Source of the DNA: an uncultured Lachnospiraceae bacterium
GTDB lineage: Bacteria > Bacillota > Clostridia > Lachnospirales > Lachnospiraceae
DNA: 64,000 bases
Direction of reading: 5' to 3'
NCBI GenBank assembly: GCA_947631625.1
Contig: CANRMA010000009.1
Span: 54,719-118,718 of the forward strand
The notes below the pieces were generated by a model, which was not told the origin of the DNA, did no database searches, and saw nothing but the letters and a program-made list of their open reading frames with translations. Positions within the stretch are counted from its first letter, which is position 1. The number at the start of each line of letters is the position of its first letter. This document shows positions 1-10,808 of this stretch, piece by piece. Both the position numbers and the translations under genes were made by a program.

Positions 1-248
1 TATTACCCCAACACCATAGTAAACTATATCTAAAAAAATACAGCAGTTGTTTTTTATAATTTATTAATATATAATAGTAGATAAGCAGTCAGATAACCAA
101 TAAACATATATTTGTTGTTTGATCAACGGAATATTCTTATATTATATATTATTATATATGTTTATGTTGCAATATATGTGTTTTATGACTGCAGTGTTAA
201 GTCAAAGTTTTAATCTTAAATTTATGAATGATGTAGGGGGTTTGAAAA

Positions 249-1613
249 TTGAAAAAGTATGTAAGTTTTAAAATTATGATTCCTTTGATTTTGGTATTTA
301 TTTTGACTATTACAGTCAATATGTCTACCACCTCGTGTCTGCAGTCTGCAAGAAATGTTTTTGAAAATATTTTGTCCTCGTCAGAGGTATCTGCGGAAAT
401 AACTGATATCGCAAACAACAATGTCAGCCTTATTTCGTCTGAATTATCCCGAAACGGCATAATTTCATCTTTACAGCTTTTATTAGTCATCGTAACAATA
501 GTTATTACATATGTAAGCTTTGTTAAGCCGTTAAGAGATACGGAAAAGCAGCTTAGTATATTAATAAAGAATCTGGAAAATGAAAGCGGAGACTTAAATG
601 AACGTATAATAAGCAAAAAAGAAGATGAGATAGGCAGACTGATATTTGGCATTAATCTCTTTTTAAACAAACTCCAGACAATAATGAAGGATTTTAAATC
701 ACATTCCATTGCGTTGGATGAATCTTCAGGTAAAATTGTTTCCAAAATATCGGATTCGTCAAAAGAAATGAGTTCAGTATCGGCATCTGCAGAAGAACTT
801 CACAATGATATGCAGGATATTTTACGGATAATTGAAAATATTAATTCAGATATAGAATTATTAAATAACAGTAGTGATGTCATATCAAATTCAACTGTTT
901 CAGGTAAATCTTATGCGGCTGAGATGAAGGAACGCGCCAATGAAATTAAGGAACTTGCAACCAACAGTAAATCAGAATCTGAAAAGATCACCTCATCATT
1001 AGAAGATGTTTTGCGAAGTTCTATGGAAAGCAGCAAGAGTGTAAATGCAATTCAAAGCCTTACTGATGAAATTCTTTCAATAGCCAGTCAGACCAATCTG
1101 CTCGCGCTTAATGCCTCTATTGAAGCTGCAAGGGCCGGCGAGGCCGGTAAGGGCTTCGCAGTCGTAGCCGATGAAATAAGGGCATTGGCGGATAACAGCC
1201 GTAATACCGCGAACAGTATACAACAGATAAGCAATGATGTTGTTTCCTGTGTTGAAAACATGTCTGATTCATCCAACAGGCTTTTGGAATTTGTTAATAC
1301 CAATGTGCTTAACGATTATGACAAGTTTGTGACTGCTTCAATGAAATACTTAAGTGATGCGGATGCTGTTGAAGAAATGATGATCGAGTTTAATCATAAA
1401 TCTTCGGAATTAAATTCAGTTTCTGCCAATATTAATTCAGGTATTTCCAAGATTTCAAAGGCAATTGACTATGAAAATGATAAAGTTTCCGGATTAACTA
1501 ATGTCATGCAGGACTTATCTTCAAATATGAATGAGATTCAGGATTTCACAGCCATAAACGATGAAGTCTCGAATAATTTAAAGAAGGAAATAGCCAAGTT
1601 TAAGGCTATCTAG
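249..1613 (+). CDS. Methyl-accepting chemotaxis protein with a short extracytoplasmic loop, HAMP-like region and MCP signalling domain
   Basis: TTG start after an AGGGGG RBS; two TM segments; MCP hairpin-tip motif [37 protein letters not shown]. Confidence 0.93.
   Translation: MKKYVSFKIMIPLILVFILTITVNMSTTSCLQSARNVFENILSSSEVSAEITDIANNNVSLISSELSRNGIISSLQLLLVIVTIVITYVSFVKPLRDTEKQLSILIKNLENESGDLNERIISKKEDEIGRLIFGINLFLNKLQTIMKDFKSHSIALDESSGKIVSKISDSSKEMSSVSASAEELHNDMQDILRIIENINSDIELLNNSSDVISNSTVSGKSYAAEMKERANEIKELATNSKSESEKITSSLEDVLRSSMESSKSVNAIQSLTDEILSIASQTNLLALNASIEAARAGEAGKGFAVVADEIRALADNSRNTANSIQQISNDVVSCVENMSDSSNRLLEFVNTNVLNDYDKFVTASMKYLSDADAVEEMMIEFNHKSSELNSVSANINSGISKISKAIDYENDKVSGLTNVMQDLSSNMNEIQDFTAINDEVSNNLKKEIAKFKAI
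303..319. repeat. Dispersed interrupted palindrome TTGACT-N5-AGTCAA (perfect copy)
   Basis: TTGACT ATTAC AGTCAA read directly; lies inside the MCP CDS. Confidence 0.9.
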
Positions 1614-1647
1614 AACTATTCGCAAAATCCGTGTTTAACGAATAGTT
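1614..1647. other. Inverted repeat AACTATTCG-N16-CGAATAGTT just after the MCP stop codon
   Basis: Perfect 9-bp arms at 1614-1622 and 1639-1647; no T-tract follows, so terminator function is uncertain. Confidence 0.5.
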
Positions 1648-1740
1648 GGCCCGGGTAAATAGGGGGTATAGAAATAATCAACAGGGCTTGCCTTGAATGG
1701 TTTTACAAATTTAATCATATATAAGTTACATATATAAGTT

Positions 1741-1794
1741 ACAAAAAACTCCCATATATAGAGCTTTTTTAAAACCCTCTATATAATGGGAGTT
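1741..1794 (-). terminator. Rho-independent terminator downstream of the methyltransferase
   Basis: On the minus strand AACTCCCATTATATAGAG...CTCTATATATGGGAGTT forms a long stem with one bulge, followed by TTTTTT. Confidence 0.75.
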
Positions 1795-1843
1795 ACAAAC
1801 TTAATGTTTTTGATCATTTGCTGCCTTAAGATTTTATTTTATA

Positions 1844-2668
1844 TCATACAATAAATCCGGCCTTTTTAAATACATATTGATTGCAGCCGTGACCGCCGCC
1901 TGCAGTATAAAGTTTTTCCAATAAGTACCCTTTATTATGGAAAAAATCAAATATATCTTCCGGTTTTGCAACCTCAAACGGATAACCGCCTACCCAGTCA
2001 ATTACGTCATATTTGGGGGACATTCCGCGTTGCTTTATATAATTTTTCCAGGTATTGAACGGTTTGCCTTTTAATAAATCCTTTATGGTTGTCGGTCCCC
2101 ATAATCTCAGAAAGCATGGATACAAAACAAAGCCACGAAGCGCTTTGGGACAATCATTATACGTTTTTTTAATCTTTTTCCAAATTTTGCTTGCCTGTCC
2201 CTGATCGTTATATATTGATATAAACAAAATTCCATTTTCATCAACCATATTATTGGCATTATTAAGTGCCTGATACATATTTCCGGTATGATGCAGTACA
2301 CCCCATGAATAAACTACATCAAATTTTCCCAATCCGGATAAATAATCATAATCCAGAGCATCTCCTCGTTCAATCTGCCAGTTTTCATCATTCTTATAGA
2401 ACATATTTTTTAAATATCTGGTACAATTTACGCTGTTTTCATCATAATCAAAAGAAAATACGTTCGCGCCCATATTTCTGGCTGCAAGGCTGAACAGTCC
2501 GCTTCCCGAACCTATATCCAGAAACTTTTTGCCTTCAAGAGTATTTGTACCCAACCAGTCCTGTAATGATTTTTCTGCCTCATTTATTTGCTCATTTGTA
2601 AGGTTATTTAGAAATTGCTGCCAGTTTTTACCGAACTCAAATCTTTTATCTGAATTTTTATCAAACAC
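1844..2668 (-). CDS. Class I SAM-dependent methyltransferase
   Basis: Motif I FLDIGSGSGLFSLAA, then FDVVYSWGVLHHT. Confidence 0.85.
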   Translation of the reverse strand: MFDKNSDKRFEFGKNWQQFLNNLTNEQINEAEKSLQDWLGTNTLEGKKFLDIGSGSGLFSLAARNMGANVFSFDYDENSVNCTRYLKNMFYKNDENWQIERGDALDYDYLSGLGKFDVVYSWGVLHHTGNMYQALNNANNMVDENGILFISIYNDQGQASKIWKKIKKTYNDCPKALRGFVLYPCFLRLWGPTTIKDLLKGKPFNTWKNYIKQRGMSPKYDVIDWVGGYPFEVAKPEDIFDFFHNKGYLLEKLYTAGGGHGCNQYVFKKAGFIV

Positions 2669-2786
2669 ATCTGTGTACCTCCCATATATAATAATAAATC
2701 TGATTTACATCCGACTATTTATTATTATTTTTTGGGAAATTTAATATTTTATTCCACAAAATAAAAACTATATATCCTGGTCTTAT

Positions 2787-3044
2787 TTATCTTTTTTCAC
2801 GGTAATCTTCGGAACTGTTATATTTTGTAACATAATTTTTATAAGGATTGCTTATATATTTATCATCTGAAATTTCAGGTTGGGATTTTTTAACTCCGTT
2901 TAAATGCTTATATGAATTATTAAAATCCCTTATAGAATCAATATTATTGGTTTTTTCTTTACTTTTCTTTATTTTTACATAAATATAGATATATACAATT
3001 ACCAGAAATATACCGATCAGAACAAATACACCATTCATAAACAT
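2787..3044 (-). CDS. Small single-TM membrane protein of unknown function
   Basis: Start set to MFMNGVFVLIGIFLVIVYIYIYVKIKK because the longer ORF overlaps dtd; N-terminal TM and charged tail. Confidence 0.5.
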   Translation of the reverse strand: MFMNGVFVLIGIFLVIVYIYIYVKIKKSKEKTNNIDSIRDFNNSYKHLNGVKKSQPEISDDKYISNPYKNYVTKYNSSEDYREKR

Positions 3045-3072
3045 TCCCTGCCGCGAATTTTTATTATGATAT

Positions 3073-3519
3073 TTATAACTCATCAGAATCCAACATGATC
3101 GTAAACGGTCCGTCGTTAATGAGTGCAACCTTCATGTCCGCGCCAAATTCACCATGTTCAACGTCAGTGATTGTTTCACGGCATTTTTCTATTATATATT
3201 CATAAAGCTCATTGGCCATATCAGGACTGCCTGCATTTATGAACGACGGACGATTACCATGTTTACAGTCTGCATATAATGTAAATTGTGAAATAATTAA
3301 CAATCCTCCGTTTACCGATGTCAGGTTTAGGTTAGTTTTGCCTGCCTCATCCTGAAAAATACGCAGATTTAATAGTTTACGCACCATTTTATCCGCAATT
3401 TCTTTCGTATCGGACTGATTTATTCCAACAAACACCAAAAAGCCTTTTTTAATACTGCCAATTATCTTGGAATCAACGCTCACGTTAGCTTCCTGAACGC
3501 ATTGAATAAGAAATTTCAT
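3073..3519 (-). CDS. dtd: D-aminoacyl-tRNA deacylase
   Basis: [21 protein letters not shown] and [10 protein letters not shown] motifs; about 148 aa. Confidence 0.95.
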   Translation of the reverse strand: MKFLIQCVQEANVSVDSKIIGSIKKGFLVFVGINQSDTKEIADKMVRKLLNLRIFQDEAGKTNLNLTSVNGGLLIISQFTLYADCKHGNRPSFINAGSPDMANELYEYIIEKCRETITDVEHGEFGADMKVALINDGPFTIMLDSDEL

Positions 3520-3537
3520 ATTTTAAATGTCCTTTAT

Positions 3538-4857
3538 TTATTTTCCTTTTTCGCCGCTCTCTTGCGTTTTGGTCTTATTTTCTGCGCCTGCGGCGGATTT
3601 GCGCTTCTTTTTCACAGGCACGTACTCGGTAAAGGTCTTATCCTCTCCTATTGAGCCGACCAGTAAATACGGCGTGGTATCCGTCGGCAGGTCTTTCCCC
3701 TTAAGAAGCTTGCTTACAACAGCTCTGAACGCCGCATAGAACACTGCAAAGATCGGAACGCCCACAAACATACCCAGTATTCCGAATATGCCGCCGAAAA
3801 CCGTGATTGCAAATATGACCCAGAATCCGGACAGACCGGTGGAATCGCCGAGTATCTTAGGCCCGAGTATATTTCCGTCAAACTGCTGTATTATAAGTAT
3901 CAGGATGATAAAATACAGGCACTGTATAGGATTTACCATAAGTATAAGCAGCGCACAGGGAATGCCTCCGAGCCATGGACCAAAAAACGGAATGATATTG
4001 GTGACGCCCACTACCACGCTGACAAGTATTGCGTAAGGAGTGCCTATTATACTGGTGCATACAAAGCAGATAACGCCTATTATAGCGGAATCTATTATTT
4101 TTCCGATGATAAAGCCGCTGAATGTGGAATGTATAAATCTTACATTCGATATGGTCTGATTGGCCGTCGGAATGTCCAAAAAGGCATAAACAAGCTTTTT
4201 GGCCTGTCCGGCAAAGGTCTCCTTACTGCCTAATATATAAATGGATATGATAAAACCTATTATAAGGTTCCACATTGCCTTAAAAAATCCGATGACGCTC
4301 ATGGACAGCGTCTTTATAAGGTCATTTATCTTTGGCAATACGTTGCTGTTTAAAAATCTGTTCAGCATAGTTGAATATTTATTTAATAATTCATTGACTA
4401 CGCTTTCCAGATCCGGATTGTTCTCAAGTATCTTAGTAACCCATGCCGTAAGGTTGTTTACATAAGTCGGGAACTGTTGTATAATGCTTTGGATACTTCT
4501 TATCAGTTCCGGGATTATCATTGCGAAAAATTCATACAGTATAATAAGTATGATCACAATCGTTAGTAAGATAGAGATCATACGGATTCTTTTTTTGCTT
4601 TTTGAGTCAATAGGTATCTTGGCTTTTACATAAATAGGCTTTATGATCTTACGTTCTATAGTATTTAATATAGGCGTTATCAGATATGCCAACGCAAGTC
4701 CGTCTATGATCGGCATTGATACTGTTATAACAGAATGCAGCACGCTCGAGAGGCTGTCGCTGTGAAAAAGAATATAATAGAACAGAATTCCTCCCATAAC
4801 AACAAAAAGCGCCGTTAAGCCCCAGTAAAAGTATTTTTTGTTAAAATGAAATTTCAT
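3538..4857 (-). CDS. AI-2E family transporter / permease
   Basis: Multi-TM protein with the characteristic C-terminal GGIFGILGMFVGVPIFAVFYA region. Confidence 0.9.
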   Translation of the reverse strand: MKFHFNKKYFYWGLTALFVVMGGILFYYILFHSDSLSSVLHSVITVSMPIIDGLALAYLITPILNTIERKIIKPIYVKAKIPIDSKSKKRIRMISILLTIVIILIILYEFFAMIIPELIRSIQSIIQQFPTYVNNLTAWVTKILENNPDLESVVNELLNKYSTMLNRFLNSNVLPKINDLIKTLSMSVIGFFKAMWNLIIGFIISIYILGSKETFAGQAKKLVYAFLDIPTANQTISNVRFIHSTFSGFIIGKIIDSAIIGVICFVCTSIIGTPYAILVSVVVGVTNIIPFFGPWLGGIPCALLILMVNPIQCLYFIILILIIQQFDGNILGPKILGDSTGLSGFWVIFAITVFGGIFGILGMFVGVPIFAVFYAAFRAVVSKLLKGKDLPTDTTPYLLVGSIGEDKTFTEYVPVKKKRKSAAGAENKTKTQESGEKGK

Positions 4858-4927
4858 AACAGATAAGCTCCTGACTTATTATTTATGATCATTTTATTAT
4901 TATATTAGAAAATTATCTAATTTGCAA

Positions 4928-4957
4928 TTGCCTATTTAATAATTAAACTAGTATAAT
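4928..4957 (+). promoter_or_regulatory. Putative sigma-A-type promoter for ttcA
   Basis: TTGCCT, 18-bp spacer, TATAAT about 65 bp upstream of the ATG. Confidence 0.4.
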
Positions 4958-5021
4958 GATAAGTAGTCGTTATTATTTAAAAAATTAAACGGAAAGACAT
5001 TTTTTACGAGGATATTTCACT

Positions 5022-5753
5022 ATGAAACTACAGCAGGTATTAAGTCTTACACGAAGGGCGATAGATGATTATAATATGATCGAAGATGGCGACAAGATAG
5101 CCGTCGGCGTTTCGGGCGGCAAAGACAGCCTTACTCTTCTGCAGGCGCTTAAGAGTCTGCAGCGCTTTTACCCTAAGAAGTTCTCATTATGCGCGATTAC
5201 CATAGACTTAGGGTTTGAAAATTTAAACCTTGATAAGATAACTGAATTTTGTAAAAACATAGATGTACCTTACCATATTATAAAAACAGATATAGCGCAG
5301 ATCGTGTTTGATGACCGTAAGGAAAGCAATCCCTGTTCTTTGTGCGCCAAGATGCGTAAAGGCGTGCTAAATACCGCCATAAAAGAATTGGGCTGTAATA
5401 AGGTCGCTTATGCGCATCATAAAGATGATGTTGTTGAGACCATGATGCTGTCGCTTATTTACGAGGGGCGTTTTCACACGTTCAGTCCCGTTACATATTT
5501 AGACCGGATGAAGGTTACGGTTATAAGGCCTCTCATTTATATGCGTGAAGCCGATGTGACAGGCTTTGTAAATAAATACAACATACCTGTCGTTAAGAGC
5601 CCCTGCCCTGCCGACGGACACACCAAACGCGAATATGTTAAGATACTTTTACAGGATATCAATAAAGAAACTCCCGGCGTAAAAGAACGTATGTTCACTG
5701 CCATCTGTAACAACATGCCTCAATGGCGGAAAGAATTCAGGCAAACTATATAA
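5022..5753 (+). CDS. ttcA: TtcA-family tRNA 2-thiocytidine biosynthesis protein
   Basis: PP-loop SGGKDS; CSLCAKMRKGVL CxxC motif; C-terminal CPADGHTKRE. Confidence 0.9.
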   Translation: MKLQQVLSLTRRAIDDYNMIEDGDKIAVGVSGGKDSLTLLQALKSLQRFYPKKFSLCAITIDLGFENLNLDKITEFCKNIDVPYHIIKTDIAQIVFDDRKESNPCSLCAKMRKGVLNTAIKELGCNKVAYAHHKDDVVETMMLSLIYEGRFHTFSPVTYLDRMKVTVIRPLIYMREADVTGFVNKYNIPVVKSPCPADGHTKREYVKILLQDINKETPGVKERMFTAICNNMPQWRKEFRQTI

Positions 5754-5812
5754 AATAATATATATAATTAAGAATCGAAAAGCTCTTACTTAAGAAAGGA
5801 TTACATAATTAT

Positions 5813-6880
5813 ATGGAAAGTAAAAAGAACGAAAACTACCATGACCAGCAGAATATTCATAATGTCCGTAAAATGAGGGATGTGCTTGACACTCTCCCCG
5901 GCTTTTGCAAGCAGTTTTTCAGAGGTATAACGGAATATACTTCAACCCGTACAAGGTTAGCTTATGCCTACGATATACGGGTATTTTTCGAATACCTGCA
6001 TGAGCGTAATCCATACTGCGCTAAAATGGATATATCGGAATATCCTATATCGGTGCTTGAGCATATAACAAGGGAAGATATTGAAGAATATCTTGAATAT
6101 CTCTCCTACTACGAAAAAGACGGTCAGATCTATACTAACGATGAACGCGGCAAAAAGCGTAAATTATCTTCTTTAAGAAGTTTTTATAATTATTTCTTCC
6201 AAAGTGAGCTTATTAAAAATAATCCTGCAGTGCTTGTACCGCTTCCCAAGCTTCATGATAAAGAGATAATACGTCTTGATGCCGATGAAGTCGCGATTTT
6301 ACTTGATCAGGCCGAAGACGGCGTCAATCTCACTAAGGCGCAGAAGCGCTATCACCAGGCCACTAAAACAAGGGATATAGCCATACTTACACTGCTGCTT
6401 GGAACAGGAATACGTGTGTCGGAATGTGTAGGGCTTGATATATCGGATGTTGATTTTAAGAACGATGGGATTAAAATAAGGCGAAAGGGCGGATATGAAG
6501 CCGTTGTGTATTTCGGAGATGAAGTTGAAGAAGCGCTAATGGATTATATGGAAGAGCGGCGTCATATAATACCCCTCAGCGGGCATGAAAATGCATTTTT
6601 CTTATCAATGCAGAACCGCCGCATGTCAGTGCGCGCAGTAGAAAATATGGTTAAAAAGTATGCTTCTACCGTTACAAGTTTAAAGAAGATCACGCCTCAT
6701 AAGCTGCGCAGCACCTACGGCACCTCTCTTTACCGCGAAACGGGCGATATTTACCTTGTTGCGGATGTTCTTGGACACAAGGACGTCAATACCACCAAAA
6801 AGCATTATGCGGCCTTAGAGGACGAACGCAGGCGTTCCGCAGCCAATAAGGTCAGATTACGTGAGAAAAAAGACGAATGA
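5813..6880 (+). CDS. Tyrosine recombinase, XerC/XerD-like
   Basis: Catalytic set: TGIRVSE (R), RRKGG (K), HKLRSTYG (HxxR), LGHKDVNTTKKHY (H/Y). Confidence 0.92.
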   Translation: MESKKNENYHDQQNIHNVRKMRDVLDTLPGFCKQFFRGITEYTSTRTRLAYAYDIRVFFEYLHERNPYCAKMDISEYPISVLEHITREDIEEYLEYLSYYEKDGQIYTNDERGKKRKLSSLRSFYNYFFQSELIKNNPAVLVPLPKLHDKEIIRLDADEVAILLDQAEDGVNLTKAQKRYHQATKTRDIAILTLLLGTGIRVSECVGLDISDVDFKNDGIKIRRKGGYEAVVYFGDEVEEALMDYMEERRHIIPLSGHENAFFLSMQNRRMSVRAVENMVKKYASTVTSLKKITPHKLRSTYGTSLYRETGDIYLVADVLGHKDVNTTKKHYAALEDERRRSAANKVRLREKKDE

Positions 6881-6885
6881 ATCAA

Positions 6886-7524
6886 TTATTTTTTTCCGCC
6901 CTTTGCTTCAAAGTCTTCAATATACTGTATCAAAAGTTTTACTGTGCCGTCTTCACCCAGTATGCCGCTGTTTATGGAGAGGTCGTATGTATCGGCGCGG
7001 CCCCACTTTTTGGATGAATAATAATTATAATAACTCTGTCTCTGCTTATCTTTCTTTATCATTAATTCTTTGGCTTTCTGTTCAGTTGTAACATCGCTGT
7101 ATTTATTCATGATATGCCTGATCTTGCTTTTTTCATCGGAATGAATAAATACGCTTAAGCAGTTGGGATAATCGCTAAGCGCATAATCAGCGCATCTTCC
7201 GACGATAACGCAAGGACCTTCGTTAGCAATTTTCTTGATGGTGTCAAACTGTGCAAGAAATACCTTGTGGCTTATCGGCATATCTACAAAAGAGGCCGAA
7301 TTATATCCGAAAGAATAAGTATCCATTACAAGATTATACAGGAACGAACTTGTCGGTCTCTCATCATGGCCCTGCATCATTTCTTCGCAGAAACCGCTCT
7401 CTTTTGCGGCCCTTGTAAGTAATTCTTTATCATAATATTTGATCCCGAAATGTTGCGCTAACTTCTCTCCTATTTCATGTCCGGCTGAGCCAAACTGTCT
7501 GCCTATGGTAATTATCGTATTCAT
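6886..7524 (-). CDS. Cytidylate kinase-like family protein
   Basis: MNTIITIGRQFGSAGHEIGEKLAQHFGIKYYDKELL; start trimmed to the RBS-proximal ATG. Confidence 0.85.
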   Translation of the reverse strand: MNTIITIGRQFGSAGHEIGEKLAQHFGIKYYDKELLTRAAKESGFCEEMMQGHDERPTSSFLYNLVMDTYSFGYNSASFVDMPISHKVFLAQFDTIKKIANEGPCVIVGRCADYALSDYPNCLSVFIHSDEKSKIRHIMNKYSDVTTEQKAKELMIKKDKQRQSYYNYYSSKKWGRADTYDLSINSGILGEDGTVKLLIQYIEDFEAKGGKK

Positions 7525-7632
7525 AAACAACACCGCCTTTCTGCTTAATATTATTATATATATTTACTGTCAAAAAATCAATTAATACTTAAATCAAATT
7601 ACACAACCTAATTACACAACGTATCGGTTGGT

Positions 7633-8544
7633 TCATTCCAAAATACTGAGCAAATGTTCAAAATATTCCGGCAAAGGCGCAGATACTTCCAAATACTCTC
7701 CTGTAGTCGGATGTATCAGCCCTATTGTCATGGCATGAAGCGTCTGCCCCTGCAAATTAAATTTGGACTTATGGCTGCCATAAACGTCGTCTCCAAGCAA
7801 CGGATGCCCTATTGAAGCCATATGCACGCGTATCTGGTGTGTGCGTCCGGTCTCAAGCTGACATTCTACATAAGTATATTCCTTAAATTCTTTTAAAACC
7901 TTATAATGCGTAACCGCGGGCTTTCCGTTTACCATGTCCACGGACATTTTCTTCCGGTCTTTTTTATCACGACCGATGGGAGCGTCTATAGCGCCCTCTT
8001 CCTGCGGCAGTCTGCCGTACACTATGGCGCGGTATCTGCGTGTCACGGAATGTTCTTTAAGCTGTTTTGCGACTATATTATGCGCGATATCATTTTTACA
8101 TACGATAAGCGAACCTGTAGTGTCTTTATCTATCCTGTGTACGATACCAGGTCTCATAACGCCGTTTATTCCGGACAGCCGATCCTTGCAGTGAAACATT
8201 ATGGCATTGACCAGTGTGCCGCTGTAATGACCCGCAGCCGGGTGGACTACCATCCCTTTGGGCTTATCCACGATCAGGATATCGTCATCTTCATAAAGTA
8301 TGGAAAGCGGGATATCCTGTGCCTGAATCGGCAAAGTTACTGCGTCCGGAATCTGAAAAGCAACTTCATCATCCACTTTCAGCCGGTAGCTTGCTTTTTT
8401 AGGAAGCCCGTTTACAAAAACCATATTATCTTTAATAAGTTTCTGGATATAAGAACGGGATAAATCCTCAATCGTACTGCTTATCCATTTGTCGATACGT
8501 TCATCCGCATCCTCGAGTCCGATATTGCAGCTAAAGTGTTTCAT
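7633..8544 (-). CDS. rluD: RluA/RluD family 23S rRNA pseudouridine synthase
   Basis: N-terminal S4-like domain and VMRPGIVHRIDKDTTGSLIVCKN catalytic motif. Confidence 0.93.
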   Translation of the reverse strand: MKHFSCNIGLEDADERIDKWISSTIEDLSRSYIQKLIKDNMVFVNGLPKKASYRLKVDDEVAFQIPDAVTLPIQAQDIPLSILYEDDDILIVDKPKGMVVHPAAGHYSGTLVNAIMFHCKDRLSGINGVMRPGIVHRIDKDTTGSLIVCKNDIAHNIVAKQLKEHSVTRRYRAIVYGRLPQEEGAIDAPIGRDKKDRKKMSVDMVNGKPAVTHYKVLKEFKEYTYVECQLETGRTHQIRVHMASIGHPLLGDDVYGSHKSKFNLQGQTLHAMTIGLIHPTTGEYLEVSAPLPEYFEHLLSILE

Positions 8545-8546
8545 GG

Positions 8547-9101
8547 TTATTTGATCTCTCTGAATTTCTTCTGGTTAAAGCCTATAAAATTCAGGTCTTT
8601 TTCCTTATAATAAAACAATAGCGCTATAATTAAGAAAAACGTCGCAACTGTCACATATATGTCCGCCATGTTAAAGATGGGGAAATTTATAATGGCAACG
8701 TATATAAAATCTATCACATAATTAAGTCTTACCCTGTCTATCATGTTTCCTATGGCGCCCGCCGCTATAAGCGATAAAAGTATATGCATAAGCGTGTACT
8801 TCTTTTGATTGGGCGTCTTATACAGTATATAAGCGATAACCGACAGGACTATAACTTCAACGAAAATAAAAAACATACGTTGGTTTTGCAGCATGCCGAA
8901 AGCAGCTCCCGTATTTTCCAGATAATTAAATTCGAGCACGCCGTTTATAATGCTGAATGCCGGTTTGTCTTTAAGCCGCGCCACAGCCATATTTTTGGTG
9001 TACTGATCCAAAAAGATAAGCGCCGCCATTGCCAGTATGTCTGTTAATAATACAAAAAATTTTATAAGTTTCTGTTTAGTTGTATTTTTTAGTTTTTTCA
9101 T
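8547..9101 (-). CDS. lspA: Lipoprotein signal peptidase
   Basis: EFNYLENTGAAFGML and GAIGNMIDRVRLNYVIDFI motifs; four TM segments. Confidence 0.95.
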   Translation of the reverse strand: MKKLKNTTKQKLIKFFVLLTDILAMAALIFLDQYTKNMAVARLKDKPAFSIINGVLEFNYLENTGAAFGMLQNQRMFFIFVEVIVLSVIAYILYKTPNQKKYTLMHILLSLIAAGAIGNMIDRVRLNYVIDFIYVAIINFPIFNMADIYVTVATFFLIIALLFYYKEKDLNFIGFNQKKFREIK

Positions 9102-9107
9102 TATTAC

Positions 9108-10217
9108 TTAAGCCTTTTCATCTTCTTTGCTAAAATAGATTTCATTGACCGCATTCAGTATATCTTCATCCGTAACATTCATATCAATGACCGCTTTGCC
9201 TATTTTCTTAAGAAGCACAAACTTAATCTGCCCTGCAGCCATTTTTTTATCGGACTTGGTAAGCGCAAGAATTTCTTCAGGATCAATATCATCTATGCTT
9301 ATCGGCAGCTTAAACGGCACAAACATATCCCTTACCTCATAATATTCGTCCATGGAAAGCCAGTTGTGTTTCCATGAAATATAAGCCGCCGCAACAGCGC
9401 CAAGAGCCACGCATTCACCGTGATACAGTTCAAAATTTTTAGCCTTCTCAATGGCGTGTCCAATCGTATGTCCAAAGTTAAGCAGCGCTCTGTCTCCAAG
9501 TTCTTTCGGATCTTTCTCAACAACAAGTTTTTTTATCGAACAGCTTCTCATTATCATTTCTGTCAGAACATCAGGGTCTCTGTCCTGAATCTCATACATG
9601 TTCTCAAGCAGCCATTCATAAAATGCGGCGTCTTTAATAAGACCATGTTTCATGACTTCCGCAAAGCCTGAATAAAATTGACGCTCATCCAGGGTTTTAA
9701 GGGCGCCCACATTCATATATACAAGTTTAGGCATATAAAATGCGCCAACCATGTTTTTATATCCGTCAAAATCAACTCCGGTCTTGCCTCCTATGCTGCT
9801 GTCAACCTGGGCGAGCAAGGTAGTTGGCATCTGGATAAAATCAACGCCGCGCAGGTAGGTGGCAGCCGCATAACCTGTGATGTCGCCTGTAACGCCTCCG
9901 CCAAGCGCGATAAGAAGATCTTTCCTGTCATATTTTTCCTCTATGAGAGTCTTATAAATGCCCTTAACCGTATCCAGAGTCTTATTTTCTTCGCCTGCGG
10001 GAAAACTGTGAAGTATGACCTTTTTACAATTTCCCTCCAGAATTGATTTAATTTCATCACCAAATATGGAAGCAGTATTGGAGTCCGCAATAATTGCGGC
10101 CCTGCGCTCCTTAATATTTAATTCCTGCAGCTCTTCGAACAAACCGTCAAAATTCGTTGCAAAAACAATGTCATAGCAGGGTTTTTTCTCATAATTGATC
10201 GTAAGTCTCTCAGCCAT
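9108..10217 (-). CDS. aroB: 3-dehydroquinate synthase
   Basis: GGGVTGDITGYAAATYLRGV, NFGHTIGHAIE; start at MAERLTINYEKK preceded by TAAGGAG. Confidence 0.95.
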   Translation of the reverse strand: MAERLTINYEKKPCYDIVFATNFDGLFEELQELNIKERRAAIIADSNTASIFGDEIKSILEGNCKKVILHSFPAGEENKTLDTVKGIYKTLIEEKYDRKDLLIALGGGVTGDITGYAAATYLRGVDFIQMPTTLLAQVDSSIGGKTGVDFDGYKNMVGAFYMPKLVYMNVGALKTLDERQFYSGFAEVMKHGLIKDAAFYEWLLENMYEIQDRDPDVLTEMIMRSCSIKKLVVEKDPKELGDRALLNFGHTIGHAIEKAKNFELYHGECVALGAVAAAYISWKHNWLSMDEYYEVRDMFVPFKLPISIDDIDPEEILALTKSDKKMAAGQIKFVLLKKIGKAVIDMNVTDEDILNAVNEIYFSKEDEKA

Positions 10218-10302
10218 TAAAATTTTCTCCTTATAAGGTAAAAGCGCAGACCGACAGCCTGCGCCCCTAAATTCTTTAATATCTTTACGAAATATATTTA
10301 TA

Positions 10303-10794
10303 TCAATCGTTAATAGGAACATCAAACGAACCGGATAAAATTTCCTGAAAATCACCGGAAATATCAACACTTGCAGGAGTAATTATAAATATGTAATGAG
10401 ATATCTTCTGCAGATTTCCGCTGATCGCGTAGCAGGAACCGGATGTAAAATCTATTATCCTCTGCGCTATATTAACATCCAGGCCTTCCAGATTGAGAAC
10501 AACAGTTCGATTGGCTAACAGAGTATCCGTGATCTCTCTTGCGTCCTCTACTGTAGTAGGCCGTATTACACATACTTCCATGCCTGAATCGGACATTTTT
10601 TTCATCTGACGCATAGGCGTGACCTTAGGCAAAGTCTTTTTAACAGGACGTTCATCTTCCATAGAGTCGTCGTCTCTTGATACAGAAGTCTTTTTTACAG
10701 GTTCCGGCTCATCATAATAATCATCATCATAAAAACCGTCATCATCTTCATCATTTAGTTTCATAGTATTTAAAAACTTGTCCATAAAGCTCAT
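10303..10794 (-). CDS. sepF: Cell division protein SepF
   Basis: C-terminal SepF domain VCVIRPTTVEDAREITDTLLANRTVVLNLEGLDVNIAQRIIDFTSGSCYAI. Confidence 0.95.
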   Translation of the reverse strand: MSFMDKFLNTMKLNDEDDDGFYDDDYYDEPEPVKKTSVSRDDDSMEDERPVKKTLPKVTPMRQMKKMSDSGMEVCVIRPTTVEDAREITDTLLANRTVVLNLEGLDVNIAQRIIDFTSGSCYAISGNLQKISHYIFIITPASVDISGDFQEILSGSFDVPIND

Positions 10795-10808
10795 GATAAA
10801 CCTCCATT

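Noticed and set aside
197-745. 182-aa minus-strand ORF antisense to the chemoreceptor gene
   Set aside because: No domain and overlaps the clear MCP gene.
5813-6880. Integrase marking a mobile element
   Set aside because: Neighbours are core genes, no att-like repeats, tRNA target or cargo seen; a housekeeping Xer-type recombinase fits better.
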